Part shown: piece by piece, positions 25,185 to 34,322 of the stretch
Layout: every line of letters starts with the position of its first letter
Position numbering within the stretch: position 1 is the stretch's first letter
Assembly (NCBI GenBank): GCA_002386525.1
Contig: DGIS01000022.1
Coordinates: forward strand, 1-64,000
Direction: 5' to 3'
DNA length: 64,000 bases
Source: Sphingobacterium sp. UBA4616
Lineage (GTDB): Bacteria; Bacteroidota; Bacteroidia; Sphingobacteriales; Sphingobacteriaceae
Position numbers and translations under genes: made by a program
Notes under the pieces: model-generated
Databases searched by the model: none
What the model saw: only the letters and a program-made list of their open reading frames with translations
Told to the model about the DNA's origin: nothing

Positions 25185-27782
25185 ATGAAAAAAAATGCTA
25201 TTTTCCGAATTAGCGTCATTTTTAGCTTGCTTTTGACAGGCTCTTACCAAGTCTACGCGCAAGTGGAAAATCCAAAACCTATTATAAATGCCTCTTTAAC
25301 AGGTACTGTAATTGATGCCGTCACAAAAGAACCATTGCAAGGTGTTACGGTGCAACTTGAGGCTGTTACACACCAGGTGAAAACGGACAGTAAAGGAGTT
25401 TTTCAGTTTGTAACTGGACAAAAATTACCTTTTTCATTAATTGTATCTATTGTTGGGTATCAAACCCGTCATATTGTTATTGATCAATCTCCTGCAATAA
25501 TCGAGCTTACGCCGCGGTTGGAAGCCTTGGATCAGGTGGTGGTCACAGCACGCCGTCGTAAAGAGCAGCTACAGGATGTGCCTATTCCCATTTCTATTAT
25601 TCGTGGAGCAGCACTCGAAGATGCAGGTGCCTTTAATGTCAATAGACTAAAAGAGCTTGTACCTACAGTTCAGTTGTATGCATCGAACGCACGTAATACG
25701 ACGCTTAATATCCGAGGAATGGGCTCAACTTATGGTCTCACCAATGATGGGATTGATCCGGGAGTAGGGTTTTATCTTGATGGTGTTTATATTGCACGTC
25801 CCGCAGCGACTTGGTTGGACTTTATTGACATTGACCAAATCGAAGTACTGCGGGGCCCCCAGGGTACATTGTTTGGAAAAAATACAACAGCAGGAGCATT
25901 CAATATCACTTCACGTTTACCACAATTTACACCAGAAGCCAATGTGGAAGTGAGTTACGGAAATCAGGGTTTTATTCAGGCGAAAACTTCCATATCCGGA
26001 CCTCTGGCCAAAAACTTAGCTGCGAGAGTTTCCTTTTCTGGAACACAGCGTGATGGCAATCTTTTTAATGTACACACCAATAGAAAGATTAACGATATCA
26101 ACAACCTGGGTTTTAGAGGACAATTGCTCTTTACTCCATCTGAAAATATCAAACTGGTGATTTCCGGTGATGTGTCCTCGCAAAGACCTGACGGTTACGG
26201 CTGGGCTGTTGCAGGAGTCGTAAAGACACAGCGTGCGGACTACAGACAATTTGATGCAATTATTAAAGATCTTGGCTACGAGTTGCCTTATAAAAGTGCC
26301 TTCGAGCGTAAGATAGACCTGGATACTCAATCCAAAGCGGATAATAAATTGGGCGGGGTCGCATTGAACGCCGATATCAAGATTGGCGGGGGAACACTAA
26401 CCTCAACTTCTGCCTGGCGGACATGGACATGGGTGCCGCTGAATGACCGCGATTACTTAGGGCTCCCTGTATATACAGTTTCAGCAGGTAATTCGGTCCA
26501 TAACCAATGGTCACAGGAATTCAGATATTCAGGAAAGATTAGTGAAAAGGTTAGCGGCGTTGTTGGGCTATTTGGTCTTTGGCAGGATCTTGGCACAGAT
26601 CCCGTACATACCGAAGAAACAGGATCTGCCTTTTGGCGTTTTCAAAAAAGCTCGACGAGTGCTTTATGGCAAACACCGGGATTATTTGATAATTTTGGAA
26701 TTAAGACCGTTTATGGTATTAAAAGCACAAGCTTAGCTGCCTACACACAGATCGATTGGGCTGTGACCCCAAAATTACATATCCTCCCAGGATTGCGCTA
26801 CAATTATGATAAAAAGGTGGCTAACTACGATAGGCAGACCTATGGTGGTTTGCAGACGTCAGACCCCGCACTGCTTGCTTTAAAGAACGGTGTATATACC
26901 AATCAGACTTTTGATGTCAATGCGGATGCAGACAATTTCTCTGGTCAGCTCTCCGCAAGATATCGTTTCAATCCGAAGATAAATGCTTACGCAACGTATT
27001 CCATCAGCTATAAACCTGTCGGTATCAACGTCGGTGGATTGCCGACAGCCAATGGAGCAGTGTTGCTGGATCTCGCCGAAGTAAAACCTGAAGCTGTCCG
27101 TCATAAGGAGATTGGTGTGAAAACAAATCCGACGCGCAATTCACTGCTGAATCTGACCGTCTACCAAACGGATATCAAAGACTATCAGACCCAAGTGCAG
27201 ACTCCTGAACCAGGTGTGAACCGTGGTTATCTGGCCAATGCCGAAAAGGTGCGTGTAAAGGGTGTTGAATTGGATGGAAACATCAACATCGGACATTTTC
27301 TCCGATTGAATGGAGCGCTAGCCTATACAGATGCCAAATATGTCAAATTTACCAATGCACCTGTCCCTTTAGAAGAGGTTGGTGGAGCTCAGGCTTTTAA
27401 AGATATCTCTGGCGGCGTTCTTCCTGGTGTTTCCAAATGGTCTTGGTCGCTGGGTGGCGAAGCGAATAAAAGCGGTAAGCTGATCGGGATTAATGGATCT
27501 TACTTTGTGGGTGCAGACCTATTTCACCGTTCTAAATTTTCGTCCAGTTCTTCACCATCCCAATACCTAAATATTGATGCCTATTCGGTCTTGAACGCCA
27601 GGCTAGGATTCAGGGGATCGAATGGTATTTCGGTGTTTGTGTGGAGTAGAAATCTAACAAATAAAGATTACTACGAGCAGTTGCTGGCGGCACCTGGAAG
27701 TTATGGGCAATACGCAGGTGTAGTTGCGGATCCAAGGACTTATGGCGTTACACTGCGATACAATTGGAAGCAGGGGAATTAA
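25185..27782 (+). CDS. TonB-dependent receptor
   Basis: This 865-residue outer-membrane active transporter has a signal peptide (about residues 1-27), then a CarboxypepD-like domain (about 38-115: LTGTVIDAVTKEPLQGVTVQLE). A TonB-dependent plug follows (QVVVTARRRKEQLQDVPIPISII ... LNIRGMGSTYG ... IEVLRGPQGTLFGKNTTAGAFNITSR) and then a 22-strand-type barrel ending YGVTLRYNWKQGN. The plug resembles the iron-complex/sphingomonad style of receptor rather than SusC, and no SusD partner is present. Cargo is unknown. The ATG at 25185 begins the signal peptide. Its leader contains an attenuator-like arrangement, and its own terminator follows. Confidence 0.92.
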   Translation: MKKNAIFRISVIFSLLLTGSYQVYAQVENPKPIINASLTGTVIDAVTKEPLQGVTVQLEAVTHQVKTDSKGVFQFVTGQKLPFSLIVSIVGYQTRHIVIDQSPAIIELTPRLEALDQVVVTARRRKEQLQDVPIPISIIRGAALEDAGAFNVNRLKELVPTVQLYASNARNTTLNIRGMGSTYGLTNDGIDPGVGFYLDGVYIARPAATWLDFIDIDQIEVLRGPQGTLFGKNTTAGAFNITSRLPQFTPEANVEVSYGNQGFIQAKTSISGPLAKNLAARVSFSGTQRDGNLFNVHTNRKINDINNLGFRGQLLFTPSENIKLVISGDVSSQRPDGYGWAVAGVVKTQRADYRQFDAIIKDLGYELPYKSAFERKIDLDTQSKADNKLGGVALNADIKIGGGTLTSTSAWRTWTWVPLNDRDYLGLPVYTVSAGNSVHNQWSQEFRYSGKISEKVSGVVGLFGLWQDLGTDPVHTEETGSAFWRFQKSSTSALWQTPGLFDNFGIKTVYGIKSTSLAAYTQIDWAVTPKLHILPGLRYNYDKKVANYDRQTYGGLQTSDPALLALKNGVYTNQTFDVNADADNFSGQLSARYRFNPKINAYATYSISYKPVGINVGGLPTANGAVLLDLAEVKPEAVRHKEIGVKTNPTRNSLLNLTVYQTDIKDYQTQVQTPEPGVNRGYLANAEKVRVKGVELDGNINIGHFLRLNGALAYTDAKYVKFTNAPVPLEEVGGAQAFKDISGGVLPGVSKWSWSLGGEANKSGKLIGINGSYFVGADLFHRSKFSSSSSPSQYLNIDAYSVLNARLGFRGSNGISVFVWSRNLTNKDYYEQLLAAPGSYGQYAGVVADPRTYGVTLRYNWKQGN

Positions 27783-27810
27783 ATCCGTAAATCATATGAT
27801 ATTCTTATCG

Positions 27811-27845
27811 ACCGTCTCCATTTCATCATGGGGACGGTTTTTGTT
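27811..27845 (+). terminator. Terminator of the TonB-dependent receptor gene
   Basis: ACCGTCTCC pairs with GGGGACGGT (9 bp, one wobble) and is followed by a T-rich run, 29 bases after the stop. Confidence 0.85.
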
Positions 27846-27926
27846 TTTTCGGTAATTTTCAATAGCTTCTTTTTTTATATATGGAAATTTGTATATTAAA
27901 TCATCATTAAGGGGAATGATTTGCGT

Positions 27927-28475
27927 ATGAACGAAAAAGAGCTTTTACAACACTATAAAACAAGCGGTGACTTGTCTACATTGGGGAAATTATATTCACC
28001 CTATATGTCTTTGCTTTATGGTGTATGCTTTAAATACCTGCAAGATCCTGATCGCAGTCAGGATGCTGTGATGCAGATATTTGAAGAGCTTATCCAGAAG
28101 CTTCGCCACTATGAAGTCGATAATTTTAAGAGCTGGCTGCACGTTTACAGTAAAAATTATTGCTTGATGCAGTTGCGTAAAGATAAGCGGACAACGCAGG
28201 TTGATATTGAAGACAATTTGTTTGAAAGCGAACAAAAGCTAAATGATACCAGTGAAACCAAATGGGAAGAAAAGGATTTTGAGAAACTGGAAGGCTGTAT
28301 GCGAACTTTAAATCGCGAACAACAAGAGTGTGTACGCTTGTTTTATCTCGAGCAAAAATGTTATAAAGACATCGCGGATGTGACTGGATATGATTTGAAT
28401 AAGGTCAAAAGTGCTATTCAAAACGGAAAGCGCAATCTGAAAATCTGTATGGAAAGGAAAGAAAATGGAAAATAA
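27927..28475 (+). CDS. RNA polymerase sigma factor, ECF type (sigma-70 family)
   Basis: This 182-residue ECF sigma factor has a region 2 of about residues 20-85 (YSPYMSLLYGVCFKYLQDPDRSQDAVMQIFEELIQKLRHYEVDNFKSWLHVYSKNYCL). Its region 4 helix-turn-helix is at about 125-175 (LNREQQECVRLFYLEQKCYKDIADVTGYDLNKVKSAIQNGKRNLK). I chose the ATG at 27927; an in-frame TTG two codons earlier is less likely. The next gene overlaps its end by 11 bases and is probably its membrane anti-sigma factor. Confidence 0.92.
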   Translation: MNEKELLQHYKTSGDLSTLGKLYSPYMSLLYGVCFKYLQDPDRSQDAVMQIFEELIQKLRHYEVDNFKSWLHVYSKNYCLMQLRKDKRTTQVDIEDNLFESEQKLNDTSETKWEEKDFEKLEGCMRTLNREQQECVRLFYLEQKCYKDIADVTGYDLNKVKSAIQNGKRNLKICMERKENGK

Positions 28476-29172
28476 TTATCAATTATCACGGATCCACAAT
28501 TACATCCATGGTTTGATGAGTAAGGAGGAAATGTTTCAATTGGAACGAGAAGCATTGGAGGATCCTTTTTTACAGGATGCTATCGACGGTTACCGATTGC
28601 AAAATGGAGTAGATACGCGGCAATTGAGCCTGCTGCAACAACGTCTCACTCGTAGAGTGGAAGATACCGTTGCGACACGGCACGCCCAATATTTCACGTG
28701 GCAGCGTTTGGCCATAGGTGCTACCGCAGGCGTACTGTTTGTGACTTTATTGGCCCTGCTATATTTTAAACATTTTAATGGTAAAGCGGAGCGTACAACG
28801 GATGTGGAATTAAGTGAACCAGAGAACAAGGTGTCTGTTCAACCTTTGCTTGACGGGGGGGACGCAACACCGCGCGAAGGCTGGAAAATGTTTGAACAGT
28901 ACCTCAATCAGAAATCAGGAGCTCCGGCAACAGGCGGAGAAATTACTGTCAATTTTATAATCGACAAGAATGGTGTTCCAACCGATATTCGTGCCGAGGG
29001 ACAACCGGAGTCGTCACTCCTCAATGAAGCGATTCGACTGCTGCAGAAGGGACCAAAATGGCAGGGAACAAAAGGTCGGCTGAAGATCGTTTTCCCTGTC
29101 AAAGATGAAAAAAATCAAGCGCAAGCAAATGTGATTAAACCACCCCATTGTTTTGGAATTGAAAAGAAATAG
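28465..29172 (+). CDS. Probable membrane anti-sigma factor with a TonB-C-like periplasmic domain
   Basis: This 235-residue single-pass protein has a cytoplasmic part of about residues 1-80, a transmembrane segment about 82-100 (LAIGATAGVLFVTLLALLYF) and a periplasmic part. The periplasmic region about 150-215 resembles the TonB C-terminal fold (GGEITVNFIIDKNGVPTDIRAEGQPESSLLNEAIRLLQKGPKWQG). The cytoplasmic part contains YIHGLMSKEEMFQLEREALEDPFLQDAIDGY, which resembles Bacteroidota proteins encoded beside ECF sigma factors. The overlap with the sigma gene suggests translational coupling. The anti-sigma role is inferred. Confidence 0.75.
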   Translation: MENNYQLSRIHNYIHGLMSKEEMFQLEREALEDPFLQDAIDGYRLQNGVDTRQLSLLQQRLTRRVEDTVATRHAQYFTWQRLAIGATAGVLFVTLLALLYFKHFNGKAERTTDVELSEPENKVSVQPLLDGGDATPREGWKMFEQYLNQKSGAPATGGEITVNFIIDKNGVPTDIRAEGQPESSLLNEAIRLLQKGPKWQGTKGRLKIVFPVKDEKNQAQANVIKPPHCFGIEKK

Positions 29173-29187
29173 AGATCGATGTTTTAA

Positions 29188-29221
29188 ATAACAGCCCATT
29201 TTGTAAGAAATGGGCTGTTAT
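29188..29221. terminator. Bidirectional terminator between the anti-sigma-like gene and the nitroreductase gene
   Basis: ATAACAGCCCATT pairs with AATGGGCTGTTAT (13 bp). The two genes converge here. Confidence 0.85.
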
Positions 29222-29242
29222 TCTATAGGAGAGGAATACAGT

Positions 29243-29806
29243 TTATTCTTCCCAGCGAATCTTTTCCTCAATTGGTGTACGGTTCGGTTCACGTGGCTCA
29301 GATTGATGATGCCCTAAATAGAATAGACCGATACATTTTTGATTTTCTTCGAGATTTAAGAATCTACCCAAGTGATTGATTAAACCTGGGGTTGCCCAGT
29401 ATCCGCCGATATTTAGCGAGTGCGCAGCTAACCACATGTTTTCAACTGCAGCAGCGGTACATGCCAGCTCTTCCCATTCAGGAACTTCTCCCGTATAGTT
29501 GACAACAATCGCAATTGCAACGTTTGACTGGGTTGCTTTTTTACCCATGGTTATTTCTGTTGCCTCCGTATATTTCTCCGCTGGTGTTACCGATTTGTAA
29601 ATACGTGACAATTCGGCGCCTAAACGTTCTAACCCTTCTTTACGGAAGATCACAAAACGCCAAGGTTGTGTTCTTTTATGAGTTGGAGCTGCGTTAGCTG
29701 CTTCCAAAATATTCAAGATATCTTCTTTACTCACTTCTTCTTCTGTAAAAGAAGCTTGAAATACGGATCTTCTGTAATGTATCGCTTGTAATACGTCGTT
29801 TTTCAT
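29243..29806 (-). CDS. Nitroreductase family protein
   Basis: This 187-residue FMN-dependent NAD(P)H oxidoreductase fold has the motif AIHYRRSVFQASFTEEEVSKEDILNILEAANAAPTHKRTQPWRFVIF, in which Arg-Arg-Ser and the APTHKRTQPW loop bind FMN. A C-terminal block GGYWATPGLINHLGRFLNL...CIGLFYLGH follows. It resembles the small YdjA-like group. The substrate cannot be inferred. It is a single gene ending at a shared bidirectional terminator. Confidence 0.92.
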   Translation of the reverse strand: MKNDVLQAIHYRRSVFQASFTEEEVSKEDILNILEAANAAPTHKRTQPWRFVIFRKEGLERLGAELSRIYKSVTPAEKYTEATEITMGKKATQSNVAIAIVVNYTGEVPEWEELACTAAAVENMWLAAHSLNIGGYWATPGLINHLGRFLNLEENQKCIGLFYLGHHQSEPREPNRTPIEEKIRWEE

Positions 29807-29928
29807 TGTTAATTATTTATGCGTGTCTACTTTTTAACTGTATAAATGAACCCGTTGCACTCGGCTATTTGCTCATGAATTGGTATTGCTTTTAGGCATC
29901 GCAATGCCTTTGGTAGGATGAAGTCCAA

Positions 29929-31191
29929 CTATGCTTTCTCTTCCCATAAAGATACGACATGTAAAATTGTTTTGACCGCTTTTTCCATATCCTGTACCGA
30001 TACCCATTCTTGTTTTCCATGGAAAGCATGGCCTCCGGCAAAAATATTCGGACAAGGTAAGCTCATAAATGAAAGGCGCGAGCCATCTGTTCCGCCACGG
30101 ATACTTCTCCTTTCGGCTACCATTCCTGCGCGGTTGATCGCCTCCATGCCGATTTCCATAATTTGTGGATGCTGATCCAGCACTTCTTTCATATTACGGT
30201 ATTGTTCTTTTACAGCGAAAGTATACGTACAATTTGGATATTTCTCCACGATCGATTTTGCAATTTCCTCCAGTTCGTCTTCGTGCTTCTTGAGATTGGC
30301 GGTCACATGATCGCGTATGATAAATTGAATTTCTGCTTTTTCTACCGAACCGCTGATATGAACGGGATGTACAAAGCCGTCTTTTTTACTGGTACTTTCA
30401 GGGGAAAGTCTATCTTTCGGTAACGCATCAATTACAGCACTGGCGATTTTGATAGCACTTTGCATCTTCCCTTTAGCAAAACCCGGGTGTACAGATACAC
30501 CATGAATGGTCAAGGTAGCTCCATCAGCTGAAAATGTCTCATCCTCAATGGTTCCCGCTCGCTCACCATCCATTGTATAGGCAAAATCCGCTGCTAAACG
30601 TTTTAGATCAGCTTTATCTACGCCTCTGCCAATCTCTTCGTCTGGCGTAAAAAGTATTTTGATATCGCCATGTTTAATTTCAGGATGTTTCATCAACAAA
30701 CGGGCAGCATCCATGATTTCGGCCACACCAGCTTTGTCATCAGCTCCCAGCAAAGTGGTGCCGCTTGCAGTAATGATATCATTGCCAATTTGATTGGCCA
30801 AGTCTGGATGCTCCGCATATTTGATGATAACACTACTGTCGTCAGGAAGTACCAAGTTTTGCCCCTGATAGTTCTTGTGTAACAAAGGTTTAACATCTTT
30901 CCCCGAAGAGTCCGGAGAAGTATCCATATGAGAACAAAAGCAGATAACAGGAACTTTCTTGGAACTATTCGCTGGAATGGTTGCATAGATGTAGCCATTT
31001 TCGTCCATAGCAGCGTCTGAAATGCCTAATGCTAACAACTCCGTTACCAGTAACTCGCCAAGGTTTTTTTGCTTTTCCGTAGAAGGGCATGTTGGTGAAT
31101 TTGCATCAGACTGGGTGTCAATCTGTACATAGCGTTGAAATCTTTCGGACACCGAAAAATCATGTATGTTATTGATCTCAAATGTGCTCAT
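29929..31191 (-). CDS. pepT: Peptidase T (tripeptide aminopeptidase)
   Basis: This 420-residue M20B zinc peptidase removes N-terminal residues from tripeptides in the cytoplasm. The motifs are SHMDTSPDSSGKDV (His88, Asp90), GADDKAGVAEIM (metal Asp about 151), FTPDEEIGRGVD (Glu185/Glu186) and YTMDGERAGTIEDE. Length and motif order match PepT throughout, including the RGGTDGSRLSFMSLPCPNIFAGGHAFHGKQEWV ending. It has its own promoter and stands alone. Confidence 0.95.
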   Translation of the reverse strand: MSTFEINNIHDFSVSERFQRYVQIDTQSDANSPTCPSTEKQKNLGELLVTELLALGISDAAMDENGYIYATIPANSSKKVPVICFCSHMDTSPDSSGKDVKPLLHKNYQGQNLVLPDDSSVIIKYAEHPDLANQIGNDIITASGTTLLGADDKAGVAEIMDAARLLMKHPEIKHGDIKILFTPDEEIGRGVDKADLKRLAADFAYTMDGERAGTIEDETFSADGATLTIHGVSVHPGFAKGKMQSAIKIASAVIDALPKDRLSPESTSKKDGFVHPVHISGSVEKAEIQFIIRDHVTANLKKHEDELEEIAKSIVEKYPNCTYTFAVKEQYRNMKEVLDQHPQIMEIGMEAINRAGMVAERRSIRGGTDGSRLSFMSLPCPNIFAGGHAFHGKQEWVSVQDMEKAVKTILHVVSLWEEKA

Positions 31192-31222
31192 TTTCTAATA
31201 GCCTTAATGTGATAAGGGTGGT

Positions 31223-31253
31223 CAAACTTAGATAAATTGCTTTTTATTTGCAA
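31223..31253 (-). promoter_or_regulatory. Promoter of pepT
   Basis: On the minus strand TTG (31253-31251), a 20-base spacer and TAAGTTTG (31230-31223) form a full Bacteroidota consensus, with the ATG 32 bases downstream. Confidence 0.72.
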
Positions 31254-31305
31254 TTTAATTGTGTTGCATTACAAACAAATTGTCCTTTATTAAACACATA
31301 TGACG

Positions 31306-32130
31306 CTATTTAAATTTTTTCTCGTCGGCATAACCGAATACCTGCTGTAAAATATTGGTATTTCTGCTGCCACCGATATTATGTCTAATTTTTGATTCTT
31401 GGTCAGCGACTTTGATAAATAAACCATCTATAGCCTTTTGGGTAACGTATGCCGTAAGATTTGTTTCCACTTTATTGCCTAAAGGGAGGTTATTATAAGC
31501 TGTTGTCAATTGCGTCCAGTACTGATCCACATTGTTTGTACCCATGGCAGATTTAATGACAGGACGAAACTTGTCTGTTAATTCAGTCGATGTATTTGTT
31601 TTAAAGAACGTTGTCGCAGCATCTTCTTTGCTGCCCAACAGGATATTCGTCGCATCTGTAATCGTCATCTTTGAAAGAGCGTTCACAAATACGGGGGCAG
31701 CTTCTTTAACAGCTCCCTCCGCCGCTCTGTTCATACTTTGTATAAATTGATCGCATAATTTTCCCATACCAACTGCACGCAACGTTTTTTCTACCTTTTG
31801 TGCTTCTGCAGGCATTAGAATTTTTACCGTTGCATCCCCTAAAAAACCATCTTTCTTGGCCAAAGATTCGATGCTCATATTTAAACCATTGCTTAGAGCC
31901 TGTTTAATTCCTAATGAAGCATCGCTATTGGATAAAGACGCTAAGGTGTTGTTTTTTGATGATGTTGCTGTAGTGCCTGAAGCAGACGTCGTTTTAGCAC
32001 TGTCGGTTTGACCCTGATTTGCTTTTGCCAAAGCCTCCGTGATTTTCTTAAAAATCTGTCCTTCGCTGGTATTGGAATAAAGTAATGCTGAGACAAGTAG
32101 TGTACAATATAATAGTGGAAATTTCATCAT
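31306..32130 (-). CDS. DUF4197 domain-containing exported protein
   Basis: This 274-residue protein has a signal peptide (MMKFPLLYCTLLVSALLYSNTSEGQ). A Ser/Thr/Gln-rich linker (about 40-70) follows, then a DUF4197 domain (about 75-265: ASLGIKQALSNGLNMSIESLAKKDGFLGDATVKILMPAEAQKVEKTLRAVGMG ... ATTFFKTNTSTELTDKFRPVIKSAMG). The family is widespread in Gram-negative bacteria, is predicted periplasmic, and has no known activity. It is a single gene. Confidence 0.88.
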   Translation of the reverse strand: MMKFPLLYCTLLVSALLYSNTSEGQIFKKITEALAKANQGQTDSAKTTSASGTTATSSKNNTLASLSNSDASLGIKQALSNGLNMSIESLAKKDGFLGDATVKILMPAEAQKVEKTLRAVGMGKLCDQFIQSMNRAAEGAVKEAAPVFVNALSKMTITDATNILLGSKEDAATTFFKTNTSTELTDKFRPVIKSAMGTNNVDQYWTQLTTAYNNLPLGNKVETNLTAYVTQKAIDGLFIKVADQESKIRHNIGGSRNTNILQQVFGYADEKKFK

Positions 32131-32146
32131 GTTATTGTTTTGCTGC

Positions 32147-32154
32147 CAAAATTA
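32147..32154 (-). promoter_or_regulatory. -7 promoter element for the DUF4197 gene
   Basis: TAATTTTG on the minus strand, 16 bases before the ATG at 32130. No -33 TTG at the expected distance. Confidence 0.4.
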
Positions 32155-32307
32155 GGTATATCGACTGTTAATATGTGTGAAAGTTTAAGCCAATTTCAGC
32201 CAACTCCGCAGATTGTCTAGAATCGTAGCAGATAGGCTACAGCGATGTGGAGAGATCGTACGGATGCCATAACTCCAAATCACTTTAATTGATACAATCC
32301 AAACGAA

Positions 32308-32336
32308 AACAGCAGGTCCTCATCGAACCTGCTGTT
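32308..32336 (-). terminator. Terminator of the secreted phosphoesterase gene (32365-33201)
   Basis: AACAGCAGGT pairs perfectly with ACCTGCTGTT (10 bp, 9-base loop), followed on the minus strand by TTTTCGTTT. It is 28 bases after the stop codon. Confidence 0.8.
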
Positions 32337-32364
32337 TCAGCGATCGGTTGTTGTTCACACAATA

Positions 32365-33201
32365 TTATTTCCAGGAGAGTGTCGTTGCCACTGGGAAGTG
32401 ATCTGAAGGAAATTTATTCATGTAAGTATCGGTGAGGATACCGTATTTTTTGACCTGAAAAGGTTTGGTGATAAAGATATGGTCAATGCGACCTGTTGGT
32501 GTGGTGCTTTTGCCCCAGCCATTGAAGGAGGAATTGGGTTCGTATTTGAATGGTGCCAATTCGTGTACGTCAGTGACGACTTTACTGTTCGCCAAGGTGA
32601 AATACGCCTCATCCTTTTCATCGACATTGAAGTCTCCAGTTAAAATCAACGGTAAATCTTTGGCAAACTCTTTTGCTTTTGCCAAAATCAATTTGGCACT
32701 TTCGGTACGTGCCGTACGGCCGATATGATCAAAGTGCGTGTTCATAAAGATAAAGCGCTTTTTGTTGGCCTTGTCTTCAAAAATACCCCAGGTGCAGATC
32801 CGCGGTAATGCTGCATCCCAGCCTTTATTCGGGTGTTCGGTATCGGTTGCTGAAAGCCAAAAAGTACCACTCTTTATAGCTTTAAAGCGATTTGAATTGT
32901 AGAAAATAGCTGAATGCTCACCTTCCTGAGCGCCATCGTCGCGTCCAACTCCCACGTAATCAAATCCAGGAAGCAGCTTTTTAAGATCTTGAACCTGATC
33001 AAAGAATCCCTCCTGAATACCAAAAATAGCGAAGCCGTGGTATTTGATCAGATTGGTTAACGGAACTTTACGGTCGTTCCACATGTTGTCAACATCGACA
33101 GTGTTTCTTTGGCGGATATTATAGCTGCCCGCAATAAATTCTTGGGCATGAGACAGAAAGGAAAGGCAGAGCGCTAAAAATAGAAAAAGACTTTTTTTCA
33201 T
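32365..33201 (-). CDS. Secreted endonuclease/exonuclease/phosphatase family protein
   Basis: This 278-residue protein has a signal peptide (MKKSLFLFLALCLSFLSHAQ). The EEP fold motifs are GSYNIRQRN, IFGIQEGFF (metal-binding Glu), MNTHFDHIG, LTGDFNVDEKDEAYF and the terminal SDHFPVATTLSW (catalytic Asp/His). EEP enzymes hydrolyse phosphodiester or phosphomonoester bonds. In Bacteroidota such secreted forms are candidates for extracellular phosphate release from nucleic acids or phospholipids. A glycerophosphodiester phosphodiesterase gene lies 100 bases upstream on the same strand. Confidence 0.9.
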   Translation of the reverse strand: MKKSLFLFLALCLSFLSHAQEFIAGSYNIRQRNTVDVDNMWNDRKVPLTNLIKYHGFAIFGIQEGFFDQVQDLKKLLPGFDYVGVGRDDGAQEGEHSAIFYNSNRFKAIKSGTFWLSATDTEHPNKGWDAALPRICTWGIFEDKANKKRFIFMNTHFDHIGRTARTESAKLILAKAKEFAKDLPLILTGDFNVDEKDEAYFTLANSKVVTDVHELAPFKYEPNSSFNGWGKSTTPTGRIDHIFITKPFQVKKYGILTDTYMNKFPSDHFPVATTLSWK

Positions 33202-33301
33202 GAGTAGTTTCGTTTTTAAATGATGTTGATTTGGTTATGACCACGAAGTCGGCCTTCTGGTTAATCGGCTGATTGTGGGCCATGACTATGTTAAAGCATT
33301 C

Positions 33302-34069
33302 TTATTTCTTTAATACACGGAGCAACAGTTCAGGCTCGTCCGTTGTAATAAAATCAATATTCTGATTGATTAAATTGGTCATCTCCTCAGCAGTATTCAC
33401 TGTCCATGCGTTCACTTTCATACCAAGTTGATGTGCATCTTTCAACCATGTGCCATTCTTTTTGAAAACTGAAAAATGATAATCCAATCCATTTATTCCG
33501 GCAGCCTTTACCTCAGCCGGAGATTTGTCACCCGTAAGGTATTGGATATTGGCCTTTGGAGCCATCTCGTGAATCTTCTGACAAGCCTCAAAACTAAAAG
33601 AAATATAGTCAGTGACCTTCTCTGCTTTTAATTTTTTAACCATTTCCACCGTTTTTGTTGTCGCTTCAAGTGTACGCTCTAGGCCGAGCTTATTGGTTTT
33701 CAATTCAAGGATAAGACGCAAGCCTTTCAATTTTTTTCCAGCATGAAGATATTCTTCCAATGTAGGAATAGATTCGCCGTTAGGGTGCTTCTTTTCCAAG
33801 AGTTCTTTGTACATTGCTGTAGCAATATCAATACCATAGAAATCATTGTCATGGTTGACAACCAGTATGTTGTCTTTGGTCAAATGCACATCAAACTCAG
33901 ACCCAAAAAGCTTGAGATCGTGAGCCGCAGTTAAAGATGCAATTGAATTTTGGGGAAGGTGGCTGTTTTTCCATACGCCACGATGCGCAATGGCTTTTGT
34001 TTGTGCAAATAATGCCGAAGATGAGATCACCATGGCTAGCGTAAGGCAGCTAAAAATATGTTTTTTCAT
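33302..34069 (-). CDS. Secreted glycerophosphodiester phosphodiesterase family protein
   Basis: This 255-residue protein has a signal peptide (MKKHIFSCLTLAMVISSSALFAQ). Its TIM-barrel GDPD motifs are IAHRGVWKNSHLPQNSIASLTAAH (His-Arg pair), GSEFDVHLTKDNILVVNHDN (Glu-x-Asp metal ligands and catalytic His) and LILELKTNK. It would cleave glycerophosphodiesters to glycerol-3-phosphate and an alcohol. I chose the ATG at 34069; the longer frame to 34150 lacks a signal peptide at its front. It may be co-transcribed with the EEP gene downstream. Confidence 0.9.
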   Translation of the reverse strand: MKKHIFSCLTLAMVISSSALFAQTKAIAHRGVWKNSHLPQNSIASLTAAHDLKLFGSEFDVHLTKDNILVVNHDNDFYGIDIATAMYKELLEKKHPNGESIPTLEEYLHAGKKLKGLRLILELKTNKLGLERTLEATTKTVEMVKKLKAEKVTDYISFSFEACQKIHEMAPKANIQYLTGDKSPAEVKAAGINGLDYHFSVFKKNGTWLKDAHQLGMKVNAWTVNTAEEMTNLINQNIDFITTDEPELLLRVLKK

Positions 34070-34246
34070 GCTATAATTATGTAGGAGTGTTTGTTTTAAA
34101 CGGTATAAATTATCCGTTTCACTCGTTGATTTATTCCTGTTTTTGGACACTTAATCTTAAAGATTATCTTGTAAACCGCATAAGAGCACCACTGATCATA
34201 TCATTATTTCTCGCGAATAATTTTTAAAGCTGACGTTATAGAAAGC

Positions 34247-34297
34247 AAAAAAGTGGTACTTTTTATCTCAATGTACAAGATCTAAAGTACCACTTTT
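34247..34297 (-). terminator. Terminator of the methyltransferase/HD-domain operon
   Basis: AAAAGTGGTACTTT pairs with AAAGTACCACTTTT over a 21-base loop. It lies 26 bases after the HD-domain stop at 34323 and works on the minus strand. Confidence 0.75.
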
Positions 34298-34322
34298 ATA
34301 TTTATTAATTGTTAAGTGTAAT

